Below are positions 13,111 to 24,325 of a stretch of DNA of 54,592 nucleotides, piece by piece. Each line of letters starts with the position of its first letter. Within the stretch, counting starts at the first letter, position 1. This DNA is from Guillardia theta CCMP2712 (Eukaryota; Cryptophyceae; Pyrenomonadales; Geminigeraceae): assembly GCF_000315625.1 (NCBI RefSeq), contig NW_005434628.1, positions 371,846-426,437 on the forward strand, read 5' to 3'. The position numbers were made by a program, and so were the translations under genes. The notes beneath the pieces are model-generated. The model was not told the origin of the DNA. It was given only the letters and a program-made list of their open reading frames with translations, and searched no databases.

Positions 13111-15392
13111 ATGGCAGCGGATCGGAGATGTTTGGCGACGTTGGCGCTTGCCATGGTCGCTGTGTGCAGAACTAGCGCTTATGCTCCTTCAGTGATGGTG
13201 AGAGATGGAATGTTTCCTGTCATGTTGAGTCTGATAACATCTATGTGTGTGTGTTTGGTGACTTGAAGAATTAGTTGGAATATTGTGATCATTCTTGATG
13301 TGAAGTCCAACCAGCATAAAAATTGTGTCTGCTGACAGAGACATGTGTATGGTTTCTCGTTTGAAATGGTTTTTAATCTTCAACGCTGTCTGCACACTCA
13401 CTGGTGCTGTAGCCTGGCCTCCAGCGGGTTAGAACCAAGGGAGCTGGACTTCAAGGTAGGATGCGCTTGTTCACAGGAATCCCGCATTCCAGCAGAGCAA
13501 ATCTCTCCCCGGCATTGCGAATGTCTGATGGGAAAGCGTCAACAAGCTCCGAAGTCGACTTTGTCGTCGTTGGTTCTGGTCTTGGCGGCCTCAGTGCCGG
13601 TGCGCTACTGGCAAAGTACGGGTACGACGTCACTGTCTGCGAGTCCCACTATCATCCTGGAGGGTGTGCGCATGGCTTCGAGATCAAGGACAAGAACTCG
13701 GACGACATCTTCAAGTTCGATGCTGGGCCGTCCCTGTGGGCCGGCATGTCTGAGCCTTCAACGAACCCGCTTCGGCAGGTGATGGATGCTGTTGGGGCAC
13801 AGGTAGAGTGGAAGAAGTACGACGGGTGGGGAGTGTACTTCCCCGATGGGTACTTCCGGTTCAACGTTGGGCCTTCCGATCAGGCTGGAGGCTTCGAGGA
13901 CGTGATAAGAAAGTTTGGAGGGCCCGGTGGAAGCATCCAGGAATGGAAGAAACTACAAGAGATTATCAAACCTCTGATCCTCGCTTGTACCACTTTCCCT
14001 CCGATGGCCCTCCGAGCCGACCTTGGCGTGCTCAAGACGCTGTCCAAGTACCTTCCTACATTCCTCTCCTTTGGACCAGCCGCGGCAACGATCAACGGGC
14101 CCTTCTCGGCAGTGATGAAACAGGCGGGGATTAGGGAGGGGACCTTTCTTTGGCGATGGCTGGACTACCTCTCCTTCGCTCTCAGTGGGCTCCTGGCGGA
14201 CGGGACCATCTGTGCTGCTGTCTCCTACACCCTGGGGGATCTGCACAGGAAGGGATCACTGCTGGACTATCCTGTGGGAGGAAGCGGCGCAGTTTGTGAG
14301 GCCCTTGTCCAGGCGATGGAGAGGAATGGAGGAAAGCTCCTGCTCAAGACTCCCGTGCAGGAGATCCTGATCAAGGATGGCCGAGCGGCGGGGGTGATCA
14401 CCAAGGGGGGGGACACCATCCTCGCTCGCAAGGGCGTGATCAGCAACGTGCCGGTCTGGTCGCTCCCCAAGCTGCTGCCCGACGAGTACTCGACCTTCTC
14501 CTTCGGGGGCCTGTGGCAGGAGAACCACAACACCAGGGGTCTCAAGGAGGATTTGAAGAAGACGCCGCAGACAGAGAGCTTCATGCACCTCCACCTAGGT
14601 ACTCCCGTTGCTGCCTTTCCTCTTGACCCGTCCTCCCTCCCTCCCTCCCTCTCTCCCTCCCTCCCTCTCTCCCTCCCTCCCTCTCTCCCTCCCTCCCTCC
14701 CTCCCTCCCTCCCTCTCTCCCTCCCTCCTCTCTTGGGACTGACGCGCTTCGAAGGGATCGATGGCAAGGACCTCAAGGACCTCGACATCCACTACACGGT
14801 GACTCGCTGACTCCTGGAGGAGCTGCAGCTGACGGAGGCTTTGCAGGTGATCAACGAGTGGGAGAGCGGCATCGACGCCCCCGGCAACATGATTGTTATC
14901 TCCATCCCCACCGTCCTTGATCCTTCCCTCGCCCCTCCAGGCAAGCACGTCGTCCACGCCTACACCGCCGGCAACGAGCCCTACGACCTGTTCGAGGGGA
15001 TGGACCGGAACTCGGACAAATACAAGCAGCTCAAGAAGGAGCGAGCGGAAGTCCTGTACAAGGCTGTCGAGAAGGTCATCCCAGACCTCAGGGACAGGAT
15101 CCAGGTCGAGCTCGTCGGTTCTCCCCTCACGCACGAAAGGTATCTCAGGAGGCCCCAGGGCACCTACGGCCCGGCATGGCGAGCAGGCAAGAACTTGTTC
15201 CCCGGGCCCGGGCTTGCCAAGGTACCTGGCCTCCTCTGCTGCGGCGACAGCGTGTTCCCGGGGATCGGAGTCCCTGCTGTGGCGGCGTCGGGGCTAACGG
15301 CAGCGAACAGCATGGTGTCGGTAGGGGAGCACGTGGAGCTCTTGCAGGAGATGAAGAAGGGAGGGCTGATGCCAGATCAAGTGATGGTCTGA
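13111..15392 (+). CDS. CRTISO: Plastid carotenoid isomerase (CRTISO-like)
   Basis: FAD-dependent isomerase that converts poly-cis-lycopene to all-trans-lycopene in plastid carotenoid synthesis. Four exons: 13111-13197, about 13413-14598, 14755-14798, 14847-15392; about 620 residues, usual for the family. The leader starts with a signal peptide (LATLALAMVAVCRTSA) followed by YAPS; the next exon gives a basic Ser/Arg-rich transit-like stretch up to about residue 75. FAD motif GSGLGG lies near residues 83-88. Family words follow: SHYHPGGCAHGFE, IHYTVINEWESGID, SIPTVLDPSLAPPGKHVVHA, GTYGPAW, LLCCGDSVFPGIGVPAVAAS. The exact 3' splice site of intron 1 is uncertain (13413 or 13425 both keep frame). 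Intron 2 is filled by (CCCT)n; intron 3 is only 48 nt. Confidence 0.95.
14635..14740. repeat. (CCCT)n repeat in CRTISO intron 2
   Basis: CCCT/CTCC units fill the 156-nt intron 14599-14754. The run reads open as poly Leu-Pro-Ser, but the family alignment shows it is spliced out. Confidence 0.9.
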
Positions 15393-15850
15393 GTCCGGGC
15401 CCGGGACCGGACTCTCAGGCTCCGATCAGGCTCGGAGGGCTTGTATCTAGCTCATGTACTTCATAAACTTAGTAAAGATGATGATCAGACCAACTTAGAC
15501 CTCAGTGCCGGCACTGCAGTGCCGCATGCGCGGCCGTACGGTACGCCGGTGGAACTGCCGCCCGTGACGAGACTCGGAGAGTCACATACTTCAACAGAGT
15601 CCGATCACAGTGACCCTCAGACTCTGGCCCAGGCTCGCGTAAGTTCTGGGATTCAAAGAACCCCCCGCCCGGCAACTAGCTCGGAGAGATCGCCAGTCAG
15701 GCTCCCCGCGTACGGTCCTGTTGGGAGTCGAGTCGTAACTCGAGGAGACACCGGGCCGACTGACAGTGAGTCGGTGAACCGGCCCGGAGTCAACTCTGCC
15801 AACCGCTGCCACTCGCGGCCTCCGAGAGTCACGCGCTAGGCCCTTGTATG
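15393..15850 (-). repeat. Composite dispersed element, copy 2, GC block
   Basis: GTCCGGGCCCGGGACC near 15393 and further CCGG and GACTCGGAGAGTC-like words to 15840. The adjoining GGTA/GGGGTA-rich block follows at 15900-16110, so this copy lies reversed relative to copy 1. Confidence 0.55.
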
Positions 15851-15899
15851 GTGAGATGCTGATCATAGTACACGATTCGTTCCAGCACCGGCAAATGCC

Positions 15900-16110
15900 G
15901 TGCAGTACCAGCGGGTCTTCCTGGTAGCCTGGTAGTGTGAAGTTAACAACTCTAGTACCAGGTATACGATTGAGTAAAGTTCATATTTGGTACAACTTGA
16001 CAGCTGTGGCTGGTCAAGTTAACAACGATTGGGTTCGCAAACAGCCTGAGGGGTGGGTGGTAACTCTGGTACTATTCGATGGATTCGGAGGGGTAGTGAG
16101 TTGGCACAAT
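15900..16110 (-). repeat. Composite dispersed element, copy 2, GGGGTA/TACCCC block
   Basis: Contains GGTAGCCTGGTAGTG, ACTTGACAGCTG, GGGTGGGTGGTAACTC and GGGGTAGTGAG. On the minus strand these are the TACCC words of copy 1. Confidence 0.5.
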
Positions 16111-16845
16111 ACGGACTAGAGTGATGACTGGGCAGCGGAATGAGGGAATGCGAGAGGGGGAGGGAAGGGAGGGAAGGGAGGGAAGGGAGGGGACGCTGAG
16201 AGAGGGAAGAGACGATGAAGATGTGATGTGAAGATGGTGGGGGAAGAAGAAAGAGAGGAGGAGAAGCGCGGTGAGATCGAGCGGAATGGAGAAGTGGAAA
16301 TAGAAATATGTTTGAGAAAATTGGATAGGGCGAGGAGAGAAAAACTGCATTGTTTTTCAAAATATTTTCAAAAGGAGACGAGCTCTGCCCAATGATACGT
16401 ACGATTGAAGACAACGAGGGCAAAGGCTGCCGTGGGAGAGAAAAGGAAGATGTTTGTACTTGTAGACAACAAGAGTGCGTTTTGTTGTTTCAGCATAATC
16501 ACGCGTTAGATGGAAATTCCTTCTAGCATCTCTGATAATCCTGATGTCTTTTTCGCTACTGGCTCATTCGCAAGTAGCTGTATGTCCGCCTTCTCACTAG
16601 TCTTGTCATGTCTTCAACCTTTCCTTGTTGACTTTCTTTACTCACTTGCCTGTGTCAACCTTTCTTTGTTCACCTCCCTTCCTCCTCTTTTGTATTTGAT
16701 CCTTTCATCCTTTTTCTGGAATTCCTCAGCTACATTTTTGTTTGGTCCTCATACCTCCTGTTGATTTCTAACCAACCATCTTCCTTTCTTCCCATGATCT
16801 TTGTTTCTCATTTTCTCTGATTGCCTTTCAAGCTCACCTTGTACA
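16110..16845. other. Spacer upstream of the EF-hand kinase, no gene seen
   Basis: A purine-rich (GGGAGGGA) stretch at 16145-16210, then AT-richer sequence and a pyrimidine-rich stretch just before the kinase start, likely its promoter and 5' UTR. Confidence 0.4.
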
Positions 16846-19094
16846 ATGCATCACGGACAGAATCCAAAAATTCTCCACGGCATCGGGGTGAAGTTCAAGT
16901 CTCTTGCTCTTGCTGCACCTCTGATGGAAAACTTGTTGCAGTATGTCGCCAACGTACACAGCGAGTCTCTCCAGGCCTTGCTGGGGGAGGCGTTCTTCCT
17001 TCTGGGGAAGTTGTACATGCTCATGGATCGAGACCACGTCGGCCTCATCACCTTCCAGAACTTCGTCCACTTCTTGCACGAAGCAGGCATGTACGGGGAG
17101 CAGGTCAGACCAGACAGGGAGGGAGGGAGGGAGGGAGGGAGAGAGGGAGCTGACGTTGGATGGTGGCGCAGATTGGAAAGATGCAGAATATCTTTGTGGG
17201 AATGGATGTGGACAAGAACGGGACGCTCGACCTCGCCGAGTTCCTCTGCATGATGTACTCCTGGGGGAGCTCGGGCGAGAGCTTCGACAAGATGTTTGGA
17301 GGCTGCAAGGAGAACGCTGCTGTGGTCGACAATGCCTTCAGGATCATGAGCATGGCCTGGGCCAAGTACGACAGCGACCGGTCGCAGGAGCTGCAGTACT
17401 CCGAGCTGATCCACTTCCTGCAAGCTGAGCTGCCTGAGGCCTTTGCGTTCGCCTCCGCGGTCGTGGATGAGATCTACCCTGAGCAAGTCAGATCGGTACG
17501 TGATGTCGCTCCTTTCCTCCCTTCCCCCTCCTTCCCTTCCCTCTTTCCTCCCATCACTCCCATCCCTCGCTTCTCTCTCTCTCTCCCAAATCCTCCTTTT
17601 CCTCTCTCTCTCCTCGCTTCCCTTCCCTCCCAATCTGCTTCCCTGCCACCCTCATCGTTTTCCTTTGCAGGCACATCCTCTTTGTTTCCGCAGCTTCATG
17701 CACCTGTTGTGTGAGTTCAGACGAGCGTGCTGGGGGGGGGGGGGGTGACATCATGGTTTGCAGTCTTGCTCTTCCAGAGAATTCCGGGGAGCAAGCTCGT
17801 TCAGTTCGACGGGACGATCCACGAGGACAGCGACAAGGGAGGACAGGGACCAGAAAGCACAAAGTGGAAGCTGTATGCGTCTGCGTTTGCGGGCCTGGAA
17901 GGTGAAGAAGACGGGAGGAAGGAGGACGTGGAGGGGGGTGAGGGGGAAAGTGACAGGAGGATGGAGAAGAGGTAGAAGGAAGGAGGAGGGGAAAGATAGC
18001 AGAGGAGAGGAATGGTCCTAACTCTGATGATGCTGGGAAACAGTGGATTTCATCTCTTTGGACAGAACCAAGGACGGGATGATTGACATCACTGAGATCT
18101 GCCAGCTTGTCGATCTCCGCCCGACCTACGAGAAGCTTGACATCTTGACAAGATTGGAGCACAAGTTTCGCATGGTAGACATGAGACCATGTAGTGTCGG
18201 TGCATGCCTGCAAAGTGGAGGCTTGCTGTGTTGATGTTGAGATGATGATAAATGTCATAGTCCTCTCTTGATGTATGATAAGATGTACGCAGGTAGACGA
18301 GGACCGGAACAACACTCTCGACTTCTACGAGTTCGTTGCACTTGTAAGTGAAAGCTCGACATCTGACACCTTGGCTATCCCCCACCCTCTCACAATCTCA
18401 TGAAATCTCCCTTTGAGATCCTTAAACTCCTGCCGTTGGCTGGGAATGAGTGCAAGACAGGCATTTCTGATGGCTCAGGACGGAACTTACTCGGAGATGA
18501 TCCCGACATCGCAAGCTCGAGAGAAAATCTCCAGGATGTTCACAGTCATGACCGGCGACTACATTCAGCAGGTGCAGAGGAAGTGGCGATGATGATGCGA
18601 GGAGTGGAGCGACATGAGCGGGGAGAGAAGGGACGTTTCGAGAAAAGATTGTTGGCACACGAGGCGCAGATAGAAGCGTTTTCATGGTAGATACGAGTAT
18701 GACAGCAGGTACGAGTACGTCAGTAAGAGCAGCACCATGACTGGTTGTATGCTAGTAGTAGCTCTTGTAGATGGACTTCAGTGATGTTAAGAGGATGGGA
18801 TTGTTGACTAGTGGCGAGTGTTTGAGACCTCTACCATGCTGTAACGGTGTAGAATGAGAGTTCCTTTTCCTGCTCCTCGGGCATCACACCCCGAACTGAC
18901 CAGCAACCAGGACAAGAACAGGACGGGAGTCCTGACCAAAGATGGAGTCTCGGGATTCTTCAACTGCAGCTTTTCCATGGTCCCTGCCAGCCTCGACGGT
19001 GAGAAGGAGGAAGCGAAAAAGAAGGAGGGGAAGGAAGAGAGAAAGATGAGGAAGAGGAGAGAGAGAGAGGAGGAGAAGGGGAACAAGGAGGGGG

Positions 19095-19135
<41 letters not shown>

Positions 19136-20214
19136 GGAGAGGAAGGGTTTAGGTGTTTAGGTTGTGTCAGCTGCTGAGATTATTGCCAGCTCTATTTGAT
19201 GGGGCGGCTAAAGTCCACAGCCTCGATCCTTCTCAGAAGACCGTCGACATCGCTGGGCTCATCAAGATCCTTTACCACATCATCTTGCCAGGTCGATCCA
19301 TTATCAGCTGCCTCTCCTCACATCGTTCTCTCTTTCTCGTCTCATGTCCTCCTCCTCTCAATTTCTTTCTCCTCCTCTATCTCCACCATCACTCCTCCTT
19401 CTCCTACTCCTCCTCCTCCTCCTCTTCGTCGTCGTCGTCGTCGTCCTCCTCCTCCTCCTCCTCCTCCTCCTTCTCTTTTCAATTTCTCTCTTGCTACATC
19501 TCTTTCTCCTCCTCCTTTTCCTCCCGGTTTGACATGGAGGAATGTAGATGGTCAATTTGACATGGAGAAGTATCATCCCCAGCACAGCAAGATGGAGTTT
19601 GCGAGCGTTAAGCTCCCAGAGGCTACGACATCCTCAACTGAGAATGTAGCTCCTTGTTCTGGCTCTTCTTCACTGCTCTTCCCTGCTCCTCCTTGCTCCT
19701 TCTTCTTCCTCCTCCTCTCCCTCCTCCCAATCTCTTCCTCCTCCTCTCCGTACACGCAATTCATCTCCTTTACAAGCGTTGATCACAGAAGCGAGTCTCT
19801 CCAGTCATCAACAGCAAGTTTGTCAAGGGCAAGATGCTCGGGCAGGGAGGTCAGGGTGCTGTCTACCTTGGGAGCTACGAGGGAATCAAGGTAATGATGA
19901 TGATGATGATGATGATGTGGAGGAGGAGGAGGAGGAGGTGGAGGAGGAGGAGGAGGAGGAGGAGGAGGAGAGGGAGAAAGGAGAGGAGGAGGATGGAGAA
20001 AGGCGAGGGCAATGACAGAGAAGAGCAGGTCGCTGGCAAGGAAATGCTGGAAGGACCAACTCCACAAGTGTTGGAGGATCTGAAGAATGAGGTTCGTATG
20101 CTGGTCTTATGTTAGGTCTGATAGCGACCATGACATGTGTCAGTCGGGATAACGATGATCGAGTTGATGATAATCATAATCATGAGCATACTGAGCTTGA
20201 TGTCTGTGATGATG

Positions 20215-20246
<32 letters not shown>

Positions 20247-21288
20247 GATGGTGATGGTGGTGGTGGTGGTGGTGGTGATGCTATGGCATGCTTGTCATGA
20301 TGCGTTGGGAAGTGACAATCGTTGATCGAACAGGTGGATCTCCTCATGAAGCTCAACCATCCCAACTGTCACTTCCTTGTCGGAGCAAAGACTCACTCTG
20401 ATTCTGAAGGTTTTCCCCTCCTCCTGACGGAGGTAAGAGCTACAGCTGCTGTCGTCCTAGTTATGTCAATCATGTTTATCATCTTCTCCACCACTATCAC
20501 AACCATCATCATTGCTCCACATTTTCCTTCTACTTCTTCCTCTCCTTCTACCTCTTGTGCTTGTTCTCCTCTGCTACCTGGTTTTCTTCCTTTCCATCGT
20601 CTCCACTCTCCTTCTCACAACATCTCTACCAGGTTTGCGACGAAGGATCTATCTTCGATCTCTACGCAAAGAAGAAGTTGTTCTTCCCGGAGCAAGCTGC
20701 TGTAAAACTTGCCTCCTCTCCTCCCCTCCTCCTGCTCTGCTTCCTCGTCCCCCTCTCACATCAGTGCGCCAGTGGAGGTTCGGGTATGAATGCGCGGCGG
20801 GGCTGGAGCATCTCCACAGCTTCGGCTACATGCATCGCGACCTCAAGTCGCTTGTGAGTTCACTCGCAACCAACAGACATCATTGTCGAGCATCCTGTGA
20901 TCTTGTTTGACTTGTTCACCAGAACGTCTTCGTCACTTCCAACTTCGTTGCCAAGGTCGCTGACTTCGGCATGTAAGATGACATTCGTTCGGCGGTCCTG
21001 GCGCGTTTTGACGTTTTTCTTCCGTCAGGGCCACCAACGAGCCCACGGCCAGTGATCCTGCTGGGACCCCTCAGTGGATGGCCCCTGAGGTAAGAGACTT
21101 ACGACCGTGTCAAGTTGACACCCCCTTGTCAAACATGTCAACCGCTACTTGTCAAATACTCTGCCGTTCTCGCTCACGATCTGACAGGTTGCGATCAATG
21201 TCTTCGGCCAGAAGTCTGTTTACGACAAGGTGGAGAAGATGATGGTGTGCAAAGAGCGAAACTGACATCTCGTGTTTGTCTTGTTTTC

Positions 21289-21331
<43 letters not shown>

Positions 21332-21618
21332 CCTCCTGCTCCTCCTCCTCCTCCTCCTCCTCCTCCTCCTCCTCCTCCTTTTCTGCCTTTCTCTTCTTTC
21401 TACCTGCTCTACTTTCTCCGAGCAGCGATGCGACATCTACAGCTACGGTAAAACGCCTGCTTCTACTTGAACGCGACTTACGAATTTCCTCCAGGCATCA
21501 TGCTGTGGGAGTTCTACACCTGCTCCTGTCCTTATGCCGAGACTGGGATGCAGCAGATGGACATTGCCCTTGCGGTCATCTCCATCATCATCAAAAACAA
21601 CAACAACAACAACAACAA

Positions 21619-21684
<66 letters not shown>

Positions 21685-22189
21685 TGCAACCATCTTTCTC
21701 CCCTCCCCTCTTCTCTCCCCTCTTCTCTCCCCTCTTCCCTCTTCCTGATCTTTCCCCGCAGGTGATCAACCAGCAAATCAGACCCACCATGCAGATGAAT
21801 CCCAACTGGCACCTCGTTGACCCCACAGGAAATGCCAGGAAGCTCATTCAGCAATGCTGGAGCCAGTAAGACGCTCCTCTCCTCTCCTCTCTTCCCTCCT
21901 CTCCTTTCCTCTCCTCTCCTCTCCTCTCCTCTCTTCCCTCCTCTTCCCTCCTCTCCTCTCCTCTTCCCTCCTCTCCTCTCTTCCCTCTTCTCCTCTCCTC
22001 TCCTCTCCTCTCCTCTCCTCTCCTCTCCTCTCCTCTCCTCTCCCTCCTGACACCCTCCCCTTGCAGGAACCCGGCTGAGCGCCCGCCATCCTTCACCCAT
22101 ATCCTCGAGGTGTCTGCAGCACATGAAAGCAGCATGTTGATCCTGACGTCCTCTGCCAGGCTATGCGTCAGTTCGCTCCAGCTAGCTAG
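16846..22189 (+). CDS. EF-hand protein fused to a TKL-type protein kinase
   Basis: Predicted calcium-regulated kinase, 728 residues from 23 exons that close in phase: 16846-17103, 17172-17495, 17671-17710, 17764-17901, 18044-18174, 18293-18343, 18461-18571, 18911-18998, 19190-19291, 19548-19645, 19789-19890, 20029-20091, 20334-20432, 20633-20701, 20773-20853, 20923-20972, 21029-21089, 21188-21229, 21426-21447, 21495-21574, 21762-21865, 22067-22109, 22160-22189. Canonical EF loops lie at residues 98-109, 153-164, 260-271 and 299-310; degenerate ones at 61-72 and 352-363. The kinase domain (~457-720) shows GQGGQGAV (465-472), Lys485, HRDLKSLN (579-586), DFG (599-601), APE (620-622) and CW...NPAERP. 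HRDLKSLN and the short insert-free lobe fit TKL kinases rather than CDPKs, and the EF-hands precede the kinase. No signal peptide or membrane segment. The first and last exons are the least certain. Confidence 0.85.
19020..19135. repeat. Purine-rich and GAGCAC hexamer repeats in kinase intron
   Basis: AGGAGG-type purines, then about six GAGCAC units (19096-19131), inside the intron 18999-19189. Confidence 0.8.
19396..19475. repeat. (CTC)n/(GTC)n repeat in kinase intron
   Basis: CTC and GTC triplets in the intron 19292-19547; open frames read poly-Ser or poly-Leu and are not coding. Confidence 0.85.
19893..19985. repeat. (GAT)n-(GAG)n repeat in kinase intron
   Basis: GAT units then GAG units directly after the donor at 19891. 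Confidence 0.85.
20206..20282. repeat. (GAT)n/(GGT)n repeat in kinase intron
   Basis: GAT then GGT triplets in the intron between exons 12 and 13. Confidence 0.85.
21292..21380. repeat. (CTCCTG)n-(CTC)n repeat in kinase intron
   Basis: CTCCTG hexamers then CTC triplets in the intron 21230-21425. Confidence 0.85.
21596..21682. repeat. (AAC)n-(ATC)n repeat in kinase intron
   Basis: AAC units then about 20 ATC units in the intron 21575-21761; the frames read poly-Asn, poly-Ile, poly-His or poly-Asp. Confidence 0.9.
21871..22045. repeat. (CTCTC/TTCCC)n pyrimidine repeat in kinase intron
   Basis: TCCTC pentamers with TTCCC variants fill most of the intron 21866-22066. Confidence 0.9.
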
Positions 22190-22560
22190 GAGGGTCGAGA
22201 CTTGGACCTCTGCCATAGGGCAGTCTAAAGGTTTGAATGAAGGAATGAAGATCGTGTCGGATCCGCTCTTCTCATCTCCGCTCGTCTCTTCTCGTGAGCA
22301 GTCAGCGCATGCATATGCTCGATCTTGAAAGAAGAAATCATGCTTGAACGACATCGCAGCAATTGCGGAAAGGCCACGGATTGGGCGAGTGGACATGGTA
22401 TCGGGCACCTTGTAAACCTTTGTGAGAAGTTTGAGAAATCTACCGTTTTATTGTCAACACAAACTATCTTACACCATCATGATACTCCCAGCTTCCTCAA
22501 CACAACCTTTTCGAGGCCAGGAAGTAATTAAACCTGCAAAAGTTTGTTGGCGGCGAACTC
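22190..22560. other. 3' flank of the EF-hand kinase, no gene seen
   Basis: Likely 3' UTR and intergenic DNA. No conserved frame; no clear AATAAA. Confidence 0.4.
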
Positions 22561-22698
22561 AGTCGACGATCAGAGAGAGGAAGGGATGAGCAACACGACG
22601 ATCTGCAATCAAATTATAGGGAAGTCATATCGATCATGAGCTTGATGCTCTCGAGCCTCTCCTTCTCCTTCCACTCTCCTCCTCTTCCTCTGCATCTG

Positions 22699-22893
22699 CT
22701 ACCAAGGCCATCGGAACCATTCCCATTCACCGCCTGTATGCTGTCTCTCCTCTTCTTCCACCTCCGCTTCCAGCGAGCCAGACTGGTCGCATGACGCTGC
22801 CTTTATGATGAGGAAGGGAGTTGTAACAGGCGCCATCGCTGCCAGCTTCAGCGCATGCAACACGTCTTCAGTTTCCCCCCCGTGATCCGACAT
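22699..22893 (-). CDS. Small acidic protein, hypothetical
   Basis: 64-residue frame with a real ATG at 22893 and GC-rich third positions like the genuine exons here. The sequence (MSDHGGETEDVLHALKLA, then an EEEER stretch) matches no family I know. A 43-nt intron (donor after the ACA GGC G codon, acceptor GCAGAG) would replace the WEWFRWPW end by KEKERLESIKLMIDMTSL, giving about 87 residues. It abuts the GC-block repeat at its 5' side. Low certainty. Confidence 0.3.
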   Translation of the reverse strand: MSDHGGETEDVLHALKLAAMAPVTTPFLIIKAASCDQSGSLEAEVEEEERQHTGGEWEWFRWPW

Positions 22894-22919
22894 TGCGCTG
22901 AAGAATGATTCGCCATAAC

Positions 22920-23625
22920 GGAAATAACGGTTTAGGCCGAGTCACTACCGCAAAACCGGCCGGGGGCCGCCGCCGGGGCCCGGACGGTGACCCGGGGCCC
23001 AACCGCGGACTGGCAGTGGGCCGGTCCCGGGGAGTTACGGTCCCGGAGGGCCGGGCGCCGGGCACCGGACTCACGGGCGACTTGTAAAACGCATCCGCGG
23101 GGCCGTCGGACTGCCGGCCCGGTGACGGCCCGGCCGTCCCGCCGCCGGGCCCAGGCGACCAGGGCCCGGCCGCAGCCGGGTGACCGTCCGATCTGTCCGA
23201 TCACTGTTGATCGGACCGCAGCGGCCTGCCCGGCCGGTACTAGGCTCAGACAGGTGATTCAGCTCCGATGATGATCCGACCATCGGATGATGGTACCGTA
23301 CGGCGAGACTGAGCCGCTGAGCGGCTGGCGGTGCTGGGGCCGGGCCGGGCTGCAGCCTGAGTGCCGGGCCCGGCCCCGGCGGCCAGTCACGACCGGGTGC
23401 CGCGTGCCGGTGTCGGACTCATGTACCGTAGTAGTGCCGCACTGCATCCCGGCGGGGTCGCCGTCAGATGGTTGCGCGCGGCCGCGCCGGCCGCCCGGCT
23501 CACTGGCCGCTTTGAGCCTGGCCTCGGAGGCCGCCGCCGCGCTCCCCGGGCCCCGGGCCCCGGCGGAGTCCCGACGCCGGTGCGGCCCGCCGCTCAGTGG
23601 CGGCTCCTCCTCAGCTCGAAGGAAC
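22920..23625 (-). repeat. Composite dispersed element, copy 3, GC block (largest)
   Basis: About 700 bases dominated by CCGGCC, GGGCCCGG and GCCGCCGCC words with scattered GATCGGAC words. An AT-rich tail (23625-23700) and a GGGTA-rich part follow, the same order as in copy 2. Confidence 0.6.
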
Positions 23626-23875
23626 AAAACAAAAAACTAGACATATTTTTTCTTAAATTTGAATTTTGACTTTTTAAATGTACCGATTTTGAGTTAAGTA
23701 AATTAGTGTTTAGGTTCCTTTCCGCAAGCCGCGTCCTCAGGCAAACGAGGTTGGCACAAGGACAAGGGGTAGGTCTATACTTTGCCACCATGACTACGGG
23801 TAGTTACTAGTTACATTTTATACCTTTAGAGGGGTGGGGTAAGTTTCAAAATTTTAGTTTTCAGGGTGGGGTTGT
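23626..23875 (-). repeat. Composite dispersed element, copy 3, AT-rich junction and GGGGTA block
   Basis: 23626-23700 is strongly AT-rich (cttaaatttgaattttgac). 23760-23875 holds GGGGTAGGTC, ACGGGTAGTTACTAG and GGGGTGGGGTAAG. Confidence 0.5.
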
Positions 23876-24325
23876 AGAAGCGTTGGAGCAATGCTGCGCT
23901 TTGAAGCAGCCGATGGCAAGCGGCGGCGTGTGGAGAGAAGATGCAGGACAGGAGGGGAGAGGAGAACGTAGAAAATTATTCAGAGGAAGATTGGAAGGAG
24001 TTTGCCTTATGCAGAGGCAGAGACGGAGAGAGGAGAGGAGAGGAGAGGATAATGGAGAGGAGAAAGGAGAGGAGAAAGGAGAAGTGGGAGGGAAAGTCTT
24101 CACTGCAAAAGTGGATTGGAATGATGCACTACGATGCGAACAAACAGCAGGAATAAAATTTTTCTAGAGACAGATTTGGAACTATGGATAGCTCGAGATT
24201 GTTCACTGAGAAGCATCTACGCACTGCATTTTGGATCGGATAGGTTCCCTGTTAGAGTGATGGACTTGTGAGAGAGGTCGACCCACAGGTTGGAAGGGAA
24301 GAAGCTGTCTGACTTTGAGGAGCAG
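23876..24325. other. Upstream region of CLUAP1
   Basis: Purine-rich (GGAGAGGAGAGG, about 23950-24100). The likely promoter and 5' UTR of CLUAP1 lie here. No other gene seen. Confidence 0.4.

Noticed and set aside
14267-14788. Minus-strand frame with GREGG repeats inside CRTISO
   Set aside because: Antisense of exon 2 plus the (CCCT)n intron; low complexity and no family match.
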